From Climacium dendroides (Eukaryota; Streptophyta; Bryopsida; Hypnales; Climaciaceae): a stretch of DNA of 64,000 nucleotides. The DNA lies in contig OX467089.1 of NCBI GenBank assembly GCA_950106755.1, positions 5,954,501 to 6,018,500 of the forward strand, written 5' to 3'. The translations under genes and the position numbers were made by a program. The notes beneath the pieces were generated by a model. That model did no database searches, was not told the origin of the DNA, and saw nothing but the letters and a program-made list of their open reading frames with translations. Positions 1 to 10,000 of the stretch are shown one piece after another (within the stretch, counting starts at the first letter, position 1; the number at the start of each line of letters is the position of its first letter).

Positions 1-95
1 ACTGGAATGCGGTGCGCATTGTTTACGGAAGTGGTGACCCAACAGAGCCCATGCCCAATCGAGAACGTACATGTTTATTTCATTAGACTCAGTCA

Positions 96-2018
96 ATGGA
101 GAAACACACGAAAGCAGACATTCGCAGTGACCTTCAAGACCAACATCGAAAGTTGTGCAAACAATATAAGGATGCAAATTCCTTAGCACAGGCAGAGATT
201 AGGTTTCATGCAATTCGAACGTGGTGGCATTCATCTGGAGCCACAACCGAAGAGGGGCTTCGCCGTTTGGAGTTGTGGTTAGCGTTTTGGCACTTCCGGT
301 ATAGACAATGGGGAGCATTCATGGATACTGTAAGATTCTTAATCATCCTATCCTTCATTTGTTTGTTTTGCCAAGCTAGGATTCAGATTTTTAGGTTATC
401 TTACATCATTGCTATTCGTTTCTTCCATGAATGCTTCCTGTCTTCAATTATTGAAGTACTTCATGTAACAACCCTGCCCTGTAGACGTTCAATCAAGGAA
501 AGAGTGGTACTCTTTATTTATAATAGTTTTAATCCATGCTCCACAAAACAGGGACTCACTGAAGATGAACTCGGGCTTGTTCCTACTTGCAACCTCGCGG
601 AGACCGTACATAACAAATGGTTGCAACAATCTGGAAAACGTGGCTCTGATTTGTATGTCGCCACTGTGGATGACTATGTTCGGGCGTTCATGCAAATGGT
701 TAGATATTACCAATTTCTAAAAGGTGAGAAGCCGGGAACTGGTCCAGGAAAAGAAGAGCTCTTGCTTCGTGTAGCACAGAGATATGCCCAACGTACCGGT
801 AATCTGAAAGGATTGAATGATGCCATGGCATCTGTACCAGGTGTTCAAGAGTACTGCACTAAGAAGCCCCATTTGGAAGGCAAGGAAGTTTTTGGATCTG
901 AGAAGCGAATGCCCAATCTTCCACCTGGTTCTGAATATGATTCACATCGTCCCGACAAAGTGAATTTCTCTCGACCCCGTGTTGGAACAAGGGCCACCCC
1001 TGCACCCACATCGGTCATTTCCTTGGATCGGATTTCTGAAGAATCATGGCCTGTGACGCATGAAGATTATCCGGATTTGTTGGAATCACCTAAGACAAGG
1101 TCAATTCCTTCAACTGAGGTGGCCTCCCATGTGAGGACTGTTCAAGAAATAGTTTGTGATGAGTCTGAATGGCATATTGCCCGCTTGCCTAAGACGTCTT
1201 CAAAGGCATGTTTTGCATTGCAGGCCATTACGCGAAAAAAGTGTGTTGCAAAAATAGTGCAAGGCAATAGGGGAACAGCTGCACCTACATATACCGGCAG
1301 CATGGACAACTATAAGAAAAATAGGATTGAGAGAATGCAATTTTTTTTCTGCAATGATGATATATCGCGGTGCGTCAAAGGTTCTCGACGGAAATGGGTT
1401 TTATCAAAACCGGAAGTACCAGACATATGGCCGGTGCAAGTTGGAACCAATCTTACGCCCAAAGAGATCCTAGATCTTCAAAATGCAGGGTTCTGTCTTC
1501 CGCAGCGTCTTGAAATTTCCCCTCGTAGGCTATTTGGAAATCATGATCTGCCACTTGATGTTTTGGGACTTCAAGTTCCAGAGTCACCTGCAGAGCACCC
1601 TAGCACACGGTCAGGAAAGAAGATTCGGAGGAATCCAAAAGCACCTACAACAAAGCAAGCAAACAATTGCGCCTCCGCACTTACAATGAAAGCAGTGGTT
1701 CGTGAAGTTACTATGGTACCGCATCCAGGCTTTGGATGCATCATTGCCCTGGACTCAGGTACATCGTCTGCCATTGAACGTTACATGATCACTGTAAGTG
1801 CATTCCCTGAATGCACTTGCCCTTATTTCAAGGAGATGGCAACAAAGGCTCTAGGAAAAAGAGGGCAATGGGCTAATTGCAAGCACTTGTACTTTTTGTT
1901 CACTGGAGTTTGCCAATTGGATGCAGAAGTAGATCTTTTTATTCATGCTCCAAGCTTTAGCTTTAACGAAGTGAAATGCATACTTCAGAGTGGTATCTTG
2001 AAGCTTAAATCCAATTAG
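96..2018 (+). CDS. Transposase-like protein with C-terminal SWIM zinc finger, 5'-partial (MULE-type likely)
   Basis: A 640-codon open frame. A CxC-x19-CxH SWIM-type zinc finger lies near the C terminus (Cys573, Cys575, Cys595, His597), within the stretch ECTCPYFKEM...NCKHLYFLF. The same frame continues upstream to the window edge (positions 3-95) and reads transposase-like (motif NRERTCLFH), but a TAG at 84-86 breaks it where related proteins would probably have Trp. The true start is therefore off the window and the ATG at 96 is only the first Met after that stop. Positions 330-551 have GT and AG ends, are 222 bp (a multiple of three) and encode an unusually hydrophobic stretch, so they are probably an in-frame intron. 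The segment after it contains NLAETVHNKW, which resembles MULE/FAR1 proteins. SWIM fingers also occur in Zisupton-type transposases. No inverted repeats bounding an element were identified. The family call is moderate; the SWIM finger is clear. Confidence 0.6.
   Translation: MEKHTKADIRSDLQDQHRKLCKQYKDANSLAQAEIRFHAIRTWWHSSGATTEEGLRRLELWLAFWHFRYRQWGAFMDTVRFLIILSFICLFCQARIQIFRLSYIIAIRFFHECFLSSIIEVLHVTTLPCRRSIKERVVLFIYNSFNPCSTKQGLTEDELGLVPTCNLAETVHNKWLQQSGKRGSDLYVATVDDYVRAFMQMVRYYQFLKGEKPGTGPGKEELLLRVAQRYAQRTGNLKGLNDAMASVPGVQEYCTKKPHLEGKEVFGSEKRMPNLPPGSEYDSHRPDKVNFSRPRVGTRATPAPTSVISLDRISEESWPVTHEDYPDLLESPKTRSIPSTEVASHVRTVQEIVCDESEWHIARLPKTSSKACFALQAITRKKCVAKIVQGNRGTAAPTYTGSMDNYKKNRIERMQFFFCNDDISRCVKGSRRKWVLSKPEVPDIWPVQVGTNLTPKEILDLQNAGFCLPQRLEISPRRLFGNHDLPLDVLGLQVPESPAEHPSTRSGKKIRRNPKAPTTKQANNCASALTMKAVVREVTMVPHPGFGCIIALDSGTSSAIERYMITVSAFPECTCPYFKEMATKALGKRGQWANCKHLYFLFTGVCQLDAEVDLFIHAPSFSFNEVKCILQSGILKLKSN
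330..551 (+). other. Probable in-frame intron of the SWIM gene
   Basis: GT at 330-331 and AG at 550-551 bracket 222 bp without a stop. The translation between them is rich in Phe, Leu and Ile, unlike the hydrophilic flanks. Removing it joins ...WGAFMDT to GLTEDELG in frame. Inference from composition and splice sites only. Confidence 0.5.
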
Positions 2019-2368
2019 TATACATTTCTACTTCTTGCCGGTTGGTGCTAGCATATTGTAGTGTAGCTTTGGATGATGTGCTCCAAACTTGTTTCATGTA
2101 AGAATTGTAGTGAGACTAAAAGGGCCACTACTTCATTTCAATTGTCATTTGTCCATTGCACCTTGCACTATTATGCATTCGTGCATGATTGCCCATCCAC
2201 ACTCTCTAGTATGATTTGTATATATATCTGGATATAAAATATTCATAGAGGGTTGTTTAGATTGTTATTGATAATTGCAACAAAATAAAATGGCCTTCCC
2301 TCGTCCCAATCCACTAAAAATGACCTTGCCTGAATTCCCTTTTCACAATGAATGGAGTAGGACAACGG

Positions 2369-2463
2369 CAAACTTCTAAATGCATAAGGTGACCACCTCT
2401 AAGGTTCCTCTCGGTACTGAGAGGTAATCTAGAGGTGGTCACCTTATGCATTCAAAATTCTGC
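2369..2463. repeat. Near-perfect inverted repeat (hairpin), possible MITE or small-RNA precursor
   Basis: A 22-bp perfect inverted repeat occupies 2379-2400 and 2431-2452. The match extends outward with mismatches for about 18 more bases per arm. Inside the loop a second inverted repeat pairs CCTCTC (2407-2412) with GAGAGG (2419-2424). The whole folds into one long stem. It lies 350 bp downstream of the SWIM gene. It could be a miRNA or siRNA-type foldback, or the fused ends of a small transposon; the sequence does not decide. Confidence 0.75.
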
Positions 2464-4090
2464 AACATTTATCTAAACTTGCTATGGTTGTAAACCCATT
2501 TTTTATTAGCACTATCTCATGCTAGCATTGGTAGAAGTTGTCTTCCCTTGCAATACATATGAGTACTAATTATTGATGACATGATTGCAAACATAATTGA
2601 AATGCATTATTATCAATAGGAAGTTTGGCAACATGCTAATGCCTTTTATATGATAAATTGGTAAAGTGGTCGCGCATGGATGAACTTAATTAATCACCCT
2701 AAACCCTATCACATGGAAATGATAGCCTAATTCCAAGCCTTCTAACTACAGTTGTTCAATAGTTTAAGTAAAATTGTTCACCTAACCATACATTTAACAA
2801 TACAATAAGCAGATGTCCATCCAGCAAAAGAAAGTTACCCTAAACCCTAAATATAATCCTCCTAAAAAATTTAACAGATATTCTATAAACAGGCCATGAA
2901 GGCAATCATAAATACCCTAAACCTTGAACCTTCACCCTAGAAGTATGCCTTTCTTTCACCTTTAAAGGAGCAGTTCTACTAGTTCACAATCTGAGGTCCA
3001 CAATTACATTGAGATCTTAAAACCACAGCTATAGGGGGCACACCTAAACCCTAAAACCGTGGTGAAAGGTTATATTATGTGGCTTGATACCATGGTTATA
3101 GGTTCACACCCAAATAATCTTTTTGGTGTAGATTTCGGGTCTCCTGTCTTGGATCCACGGTGATAGGTCCATTTTCACGGTCATGGGGGCATGAATATAA
3201 AGTCATCATGTTCTACTTTGTAAAACTTTGGAAGGCCAATCCTTGAAGAAAACAAACTCCTTTCTCCCTCCCATGCCGTTGATCTGGATATGGGTAGGGA
3301 TACTATACACAGACAAATACGATATAATATAGACCCGATCCAGATACGAGAATCAAGATATAGTTCAAATACAATACAAATATAGTACGGTACAGATATG
3401 AGATACGATATATAGTTCAAATGCAATATAAATACAATACAATGTAGATACAAAATATGAGGTACGGATACGGATATATCCCATATCAAATGTTATCCCT
3501 AGCCCCACCTGAAAATTAGAGAAGGGGGGGAGAGGGGGAAACAAGAAATTTAATATACCAAAAATTTGAGCTTATTGCCTTATTGGTGGGAGGTAGAAAA
3601 AATCAATTTCATTTTTTTTTGGGAGTGGATAGGGAGACATTCTCACTATCCACTCAAAAGATAGGCCACTAAGCTTTGGCACATGAACCAATAAATTGAT
3701 ATAGCATTAAAAGACCGATCCCCTACACAAATTGGTTTGTCATAATCCCACCGTAGAGGTGTCCAATGTCATTGTTGAAGTTATTCACCAACAATAACAA
3801 ATAATTCTTCTAAGTTCAATGAATATAACCCTTCCCTCCATGTGGTCAATGGTCATAAAATATTTTCACACATATTCAAATATTAGTCCACCCTAAACTT
3901 TTGAGGGTAGACTTTTTAAATCCCCAAATTTTTAGACTGGATTTTTTATTACCCCCAAAGTATGTTGATTTATGGAAAAAAGGCCCAAAACTTATAGTCG
4001 ACTTTTGAAAGTAAACACCCAAATTTAATAAAATAAATAAATAAATAAATACCCTAAAACCGCACCAAATTACAGAAAAAGGCCCTAAAT
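2464..4090. other. Intergenic AT-rich DNA with telomere-type motifs
   Basis: No supported gene. CCCTAAACCCT-type motifs recur between about 2,690 and 3,055, giving a degenerate interstitial telomere-like texture. At 3,355-3,455 a ~50-bp AT-rich unit (gatatagttcaaatrcaat...) occurs twice in tandem. ORFs at 3,181-3,489 and 3,876-4,094 on the minus strand are low-complexity readings. Confidence 0.6.
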
Positions 4091-4117
4091 CCATGCTCCA
4101 TGCTCCAATTCCACGCT

Positions 4118-4178
4118 CTACGCTCTTGCTCTATGCTCTTGCTCTACGCTCTTGCTCTACGCTCTTGCTCTACGCTCG
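4118..4178. repeat. 13-bp minisatellite, about 4.6 copies
   Basis: The unit ctacgctcttgct repeats at 4118, 4131, 4144, 4157 and 4170 (partial), with one transition in copy 2. Looser ccatgctc/ccacgctc units precede it from 4,092. It abuts the truncated end of the copia relic. Confidence 0.9.
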
Positions 4179-4189
4179 TATACTAGCTT

Positions 4190-5846
4190 CGTTGGTGGTA
4201 ATTCACTAGGCAGCTTCCATAGAGATGGTCTGGCAATTAATTTGCCTTGTACACATGCTTGATATAGTGTCATTGAATTTACATCAGTTGGCTATAAATT
4301 ATGACCAAGTACATATGGAAGAATTTTCCGAAATAAAATGGAGCCTGGATGATCTAGTCTTCCATGCCACAGTGAAATTTTATTTTCTTTAGAAGATGAA
4401 GCAAAACTAGATATAGATGGTGGTCGAATTGGAATCCGATACAAGCCACTAGCCGCAACAAAGGTTGTTTCCACTACTTTATTGTTTTGTACAAAAATCA
4501 GAGCCTCTCACCTATCTATATTTCTGGTTGAGAGACGAAAATCATTGGTGCGGATATCTCGATAGCTGATCAGGCTTCGAGGCACAGAGGGAGAAAACAT
4601 AGCACGCATGCATGTTATGGTGGTGCCCTCAAGCAAAATCACCTTTGTTGGTCCCTCCTGGAAACGAAACACATTCGATCCAGCCATAGTTATTAAATTT
4701 CTGGTTTGCCAAGTTGAAAGTTTATCAACATCAAAAAATTGCTTATCTTGCAAAATAGTATGTGTGGTTGCAGAGTCAAAGAGCGCATCACAAGACTCAC
4801 CAGTGGAGGTATCCTCAGCAACATGTGTTTTTAAAATGTTCAGCTCCATACGAGTCCATAGACGCATCCATTGTATGAGCTTCACGACCATGAGCTCGAA
4901 GTTTCTTGTTCTCTTAGAACATCTTGACAAAATAGTCTGCTGTACAGCAAACATTGGCCAAATGGCCATCTCTACCACATTTGTGGCAAGTACGCGTCTC
5001 TGACTGACGCTTACCATGGTTTTGAAAAGAAGAATTGGTATTCTTCTTGTGCGCATGACTATGACTATAATTATTGGATTGTTTCTGACGATGTTTCTTA
5101 AATTTTTGTGTCTTAGGTTTGAGATGAAAAACCTTGACAGCATGAGACTCTGGTACCGTAGTCCCAATAAGGCGAGCCTCTGTATTGCACAGAAGGATCT
5201 CATTTTGCTTTTCAGCAAAAAGTAATAAAGACATGAGATCTGAGTGATTCTCAAATTTCATGTTTCTATACTGCTGGGCAAGTACAGCAGAAACCGGTGG
5301 GAATGTTGAGAGAGTTTTCTCAATCATTTCCTGTTCGATAATGGCTTGACCACACAGCCGTAATTGCGATATGATGCGGTACAATTCATTGTTGAAAGCA
5401 ACAAGTGTTGAAAAATCCAATACTCGTAAATGGGTCTAATCGTGGAAAGCTCTAGGAAGGAACATCGTTTTCTGATGGTCAAACCAAGACTTGAGCTTCT
5501 GCCAAAGCTCATCTGATTTTTCGATCTCTAAATACTGATGTTGTAGAGAAGGAACAACATGACGACGAAGCAAGAGTAGAGCTTTCCAACAAGTGGAAGC
5601 AGAAACAGTGGCAAGAGGAACAGTGGAATCAGTGGCACTTACAGTAGGAATAGTGTCAAAAACAATAGCGTTTGATAGTCCCTCAACAAATATATGTGCT
5701 TTGACCGTCCTCGCCCATAATAGATAATTGTTGCCGTCAACTGCTAGTTGTGTAAAAAGAAGAGGCTAAAGCCTTGGTGGCTCAATAATAGTAGCAACCA
5801 CCGGAATAGTTGTAGATGTAGCGACAGAAGATGTTGAAGTAGTCAT
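4190..5846 (-). pseudogene. Ty1/copia gag-protease-integrase fragment
   Basis: Gag starts at the ATG at 5846-5844 (MTTSTSS...). An in-frame TAG lies at 5766-5768, after which the same frame continues with LAVDGNNYLLWARTVKAHI, a UBN2-type gag start. Another in-frame TAG (HD*THLR; related gags have Trp or similar) precedes the segment at 5420-4914, which carries the gag core and a zinc knuckle CHKCGRDGHLANVC (CX2CX4HX4C). A frameshift then leads to 5254-4508 with the protease motif LFDSATTHTIL (D-S-A active-site type). After another break, 4474-4292 has LWHGRLDHP and, past a stop, CQACVQGK, the GAG-pre-integrase zinc ligands. Everything downstream is missing. This order is diagnostic for Ty1/copia. 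Confidence 0.88.
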
Positions 5847-6820
5847 GATGTAGAAGAAGGAAGAAAAATATATCTTTGGGAAGAAATTAGGGTTTGAGAA
5901 AAAAAAATTAGGTTTGAATAGAAAATTAGGGTTTGAATAGGAAGATAAAGATAAAGATAAAATTAAAGATAAAATCAAATCAAAATAAAAGGTAAACTAG
6001 TAAATAATAAATAGTAAATAGTAAGTAATAAGTGGTAAATAGTAAAATAAAATAAAATAAATAAAGATACAGATAAAGATAAATAGGAGGAAAAATATAA
6101 AGATATATGGAAAAATATAAAAATATGAATTATCTATCAAAAGTCAAAAATAAAATTTAAAATAAATTAAAATAAAATGCTTAGGATTTGGAGTCGAAAG
6201 AGACTAGCAAGAAAAAACTTGAGTCGAAGGGGAAGGAAAGGAAGAAGGGACGTTTGGAAACGTTTTGAAGTTGAAAATGACAACAAAAAGAAAGCTTGAA
6301 GGGACAAAGGGGCTGTGCAAGCAAGAAGAGAAGCGGCACAGGAGAGGAAGAGAGGGGAAGAATTACATAAATAAAAAAATAAAAATTAGACAAACACAGT
6401 TTGGGGTTGTGTGTTGTGCTGTCTGGGAAGAGGCCGGGGATGGAGTGCCAGGCCGGCAAGGAGGGGGCGAAGTGGTGGCCGAGGAAGGGCTGGAGAGGCA
6501 GGGCCAGGCTGGGAGGGAGAGAAGAAGGGAGCTTGGCTGGGAGTTGGCTGGTGGAGGTAGGGCCCGAGAATGGAGAGGGGGAGCGGTGCAGGAGGGGGGA
6601 GCGGTGCAAAAGTGGGGGAACGCTGCGGGGAGCATAGGGAGTGCAACGGAGAGAGCAGGAGGTTGCAAAGGAAGGGGAGTCTAGTGAAGGGAGCCGGGAA
6701 GCAAACTGGAAGGGCTTCAAAGTTCCTCCTTAAAACAAAATTCTAAACCGGAAGAGAGAGAAAGAAGAAAAAAAATAGAAAATAGAAATCGTGAGAACGT
6801 TCGAACTATAACGTGAGAGC

Positions 6821-6832
6821 GTGCTGATAACA
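6821..6832 (-). other. Probable copia primer-binding site
   Basis: Read on the minus strand this is TGTTATCAGCAC, matching 9 of 12 bases of the usual plant copia PBS TGGTATCAGAGC (complementary to initiator Met-tRNA). It sits directly after ...CTCAACA, a CA-ended LTR terminus at 6833. Confidence 0.65.
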
Positions 6833-7003
6833 TGTTGAGTATAATAAACAAAACAAAACCTCAAAGAACACAAACACAAAGTTGCAAGAGAAAAATACAC
6901 ATACTAACATTGATAGTAGGAAGTATATACAAGGGGAGAGAGACGATGAATAGTACTCTCTCCCTATTGGCTAAGAACTACTTTGTTGACTAACTCGCCA
7001 CAT
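6833..7003 (-). repeat. Probable copia 5' LTR portion (outer limit uncertain)
   Basis: Plus-strand TGTTGAGTATAATAAAC is the reverse complement of a CA-terminated LTR end and adjoins the PBS. The AC-rich sequence after it is typical of a copia R/U5 region. The far end is not defined because the second LTR is lost. Confidence 0.45.
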
Positions 7004-10000
7004 GTATGGAGAGCGTTCACACTATGAATCTTAACAAATACAACCCCTATACTACCATTGTCTCTTTGGTGGACAAAATAGATTTTGAGTATGCTCCTAC
7101 AATTGGAATATTCATCATAAATTTGTAGAACATTTTGTAAAACTAGAAAGACACAATAGTTTTTTGAAAATATAGTTTTATTCTCAATTGATGTCCAATT
7201 ACAAAAGTTATGACTGAAAAGGTCCTTTTTTTCATTTTTTGCAATGGGCAAAAACGTGTCCCTATAGAAAATTTTCTAAATTTAAAAAAAAATGAGTTGC
7301 TTAAAGATTATAATAAAATCTACATCTAAAGCTTTAATTCATTCCATTTTGATTTTTTATAAGAAAGTTATGGGCAAATTTTGGCTCCAATTAACTTCAA
7401 ACTTATAAACAAGGTATTATACACCTTACCTAATTTTTTGAGATTTAGTCAAAAGAATTTACTATTTGAAAACAACCCCCAATTTTATGTTACAAAATCC
7501 AAATTGGATGTTTTCAATATTATTTAGTACTCATAAAAATGAATTTTGATTTGGAATTTCGAAGATATGGTCTTCTAATAGACTTGTACCTATTGTCTGA
7601 AGGAATTTTAGAAATAGTTAATTCTGTGTGGTATGGAGGTCGACAGAGTGAGCTCTATTTGGTTTGCATTTCTAGTAATGTAAAAAACTACTTTGTTGGG
7701 TTTTTTGGTGAATGACCATCTCCATAGAATTATTACAAATGGCCAATTTTTATTTTATTTAAAAGACTCGGCACTTTTCTAGTTGTCCTACTCAAATAAT
7801 TTCTATATGATTTATCTTTAGTGGTTATCTTCATTTTGCAGGTGTATACATTGACCATATTTTTTCATGTTCAAAAATTTATTTTTTCAATTTTGAAGTT
7901 TTTCTGAAAAAAATAAAAAATGCTACAAAAACAGCAGGTGTTTCTTGCAATCACCTTGACAAATAATTTTTTTTATAGAAAATCCTCAAAAGCCTTGTTA
8001 TCTCCCATAAGAATCACAATTGTAAATTTGTCCAGGAATAGACGAGGTGTAGGACAAGGACGTGTATCAACTTGTTGTAATTAAACTCAAGAATTTGATG
8101 CAACAATTTCAACTTCAGTGGAAACCTGAAGTGAGCTCTTCACAGAGTGCTACAAATGTAGTTCATCTTAAATACCTGCCATCAAGAGAGTGGATCAAAA
8201 TTTCAATATGAAAAACATGTTAGGTTTTATCAAGGACCAAAAAGAAGCAACACCTAGTTACGGATCAAAAAATCGAACTTACAAATTTACAATTGAACTT
8301 GTAGATTCTAGAAAAAAGACTAAAAAATTTTTTTTATTGATGTGAGAATCATATATTATAACCGAGGTGAATGAAGGAAAAACTAGTTGACTATAGCTAA
8401 GAGAGTATCCAAATTGAAATTATGTAATTATTTCATGGATGTTGGGTTCCATATAACTCTTGTGAAGATGTCGACTTGAGTATATAGCAACAAGATGACA
8501 AGAGCTCAAATAGTGACACGCCCTAATTCAAGTTGAACCCACATCATTCTTAGCTTTGATCTTCGTTTTTAATGTTTTTTTAAAAAAATAAAATAAACCA
8601 GTAAGGTTGAGAATTGCCTACGTCTAGGGATCAATCCAAGAACAAAAGAATTGAACAGAAGATTCTTACATCCCAAAGACAACATTACCAAAAGAGATTT
8701 ACTGTAACTACAAATCAAGCCTAAATCATTGGCACAGTCATAGTGTGAGCTTTAATATTGGTAATAAGAACCGAAGTATGTCAAAGTCCGAGAGGTGGAT
8801 TATAATTCATGATTTGCGAGGTCAAATTGCGGTAAGAATTCAAGCAATAGAGGTAAGAATTCAAGGTAGTTCATCTAGTGTAGTGATAGACAAATGGCAT
8901 CTATAGCTTGCAATTTGCAAGGTCATAGTCAAGGCTAGATTTACAACTTACAAGAATAATATAAGCTAGTTTTACATTTTTAGTTCCGAACTTAGAGTTT
9001 TGGGGGTGGAAATGGAAATGAAATTTTGTTGGGGAAAATGCACTAGAAGATGAAGGGTTACTTTGAGTGTGTTGGAGATTTGTACAGCCTAAGGATAAAG
9101 CTAAATACAAGGAGATCAAAACCCATAATTAATCCCAAGGAAGAAGAGACAGCCAAGGTTGAGTGTTTGCCTTACAATCCAAGCTGCACAAAGAAAGACC
9201 AACTTGAAGTTGCTAGCCAATGTAGCCTTGGTCGGCACAAAACCTAAAGATGTCTGTTAGAATATAGCTGGCTGAAATTGCGTAGTTTAGCATGAAACTT
9301 GAAGACATTTTTAGAGCGATTTCTGAAGTTCTAACTGGTATTCGGACGGTGCATAGTAATTGACTAGGCTTGTGGGAGGAGAGTGAAGACTTAGTAGAAT
9401 TGGATGAACTCAGACCATGATTTGAAATCCAACCTTGTACAGGAGCAGACTAGAGTATGCATATCTAGTAGAGAGGCTGAATTTGAGCTCTTTGTAGAAG
9501 CCTAAAGAGAAGATTGAGTTAAGGAATATAATATGAACAATGCTGGGGCTTTTCTAAAACGTGTTAAAGAAGGTAAAGTTCTGGTTTTTGAAACATAATT
9601 TCTAAGAGATTCAAAAGCTAACAATACTAGTGTACATGCATTGATGTATGTGCATACCTCAAGCACACATTCTACCATGACAAAATTATGTGTACTAGTA
9701 TGGAACAAAATTTAGTTGGTGATGTATTGTATACGACAGAAGTTGACTGCAGAAGATTTATTTAGATGCTATGCAGTAAAAAAATTTATATATTCAAAAT
9801 AGATTAAGTCTTTTAATTGTATTCTAATATTTATCAGAACAAATTACGTGCTAAACTTCAAGATGGTAAGCCCTCCATCATAACAGTTGAAAACCACGCA
9901 AATGGATTCTCTACCGAGAAGATTTATTTTAACTTAAGCTTAGTTTTTATTTCTGGTTGTTTCTTCAAGGTGGATATGCCACATGTATGTAGATCCCATT

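Larger units (their letters stand above)
4179..7003 (-). mobile_element. Truncated Ty1/copia LTR retrotransposon
   Basis: On the minus strand the order is: LTR end near 6,833, primer-binding site (6,821-6,832), ~970-bp leader, gag (from 5,846), CCHC knuckle, aspartic protease, GAG-pre-integrase motif, and then truncation at about 4,185 against a 13-bp minisatellite. Reverse transcriptase, RNase H and the 3' LTR are absent. The outer LTR boundary near 7,003 is a guess, because without a second LTR it cannot be fixed. The coding region contains premature TAG codons and frame changes, so the copy is dead. Confidence 0.85.

Noticed and set aside
2690..3060. CCCTAAACCCT motifs as a true telomere
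   Set aside because: Scattered and degenerate, not a continuous array; ordinary interstitial motifs.
6181..6720. 179-codon minus-strand ORF
   Set aside because: Lies in the leader of the copia relic; Pro/Ser/Leu-rich low complexity with equally long ORFs in three frames, an effect of purine-rich plus-strand composition.
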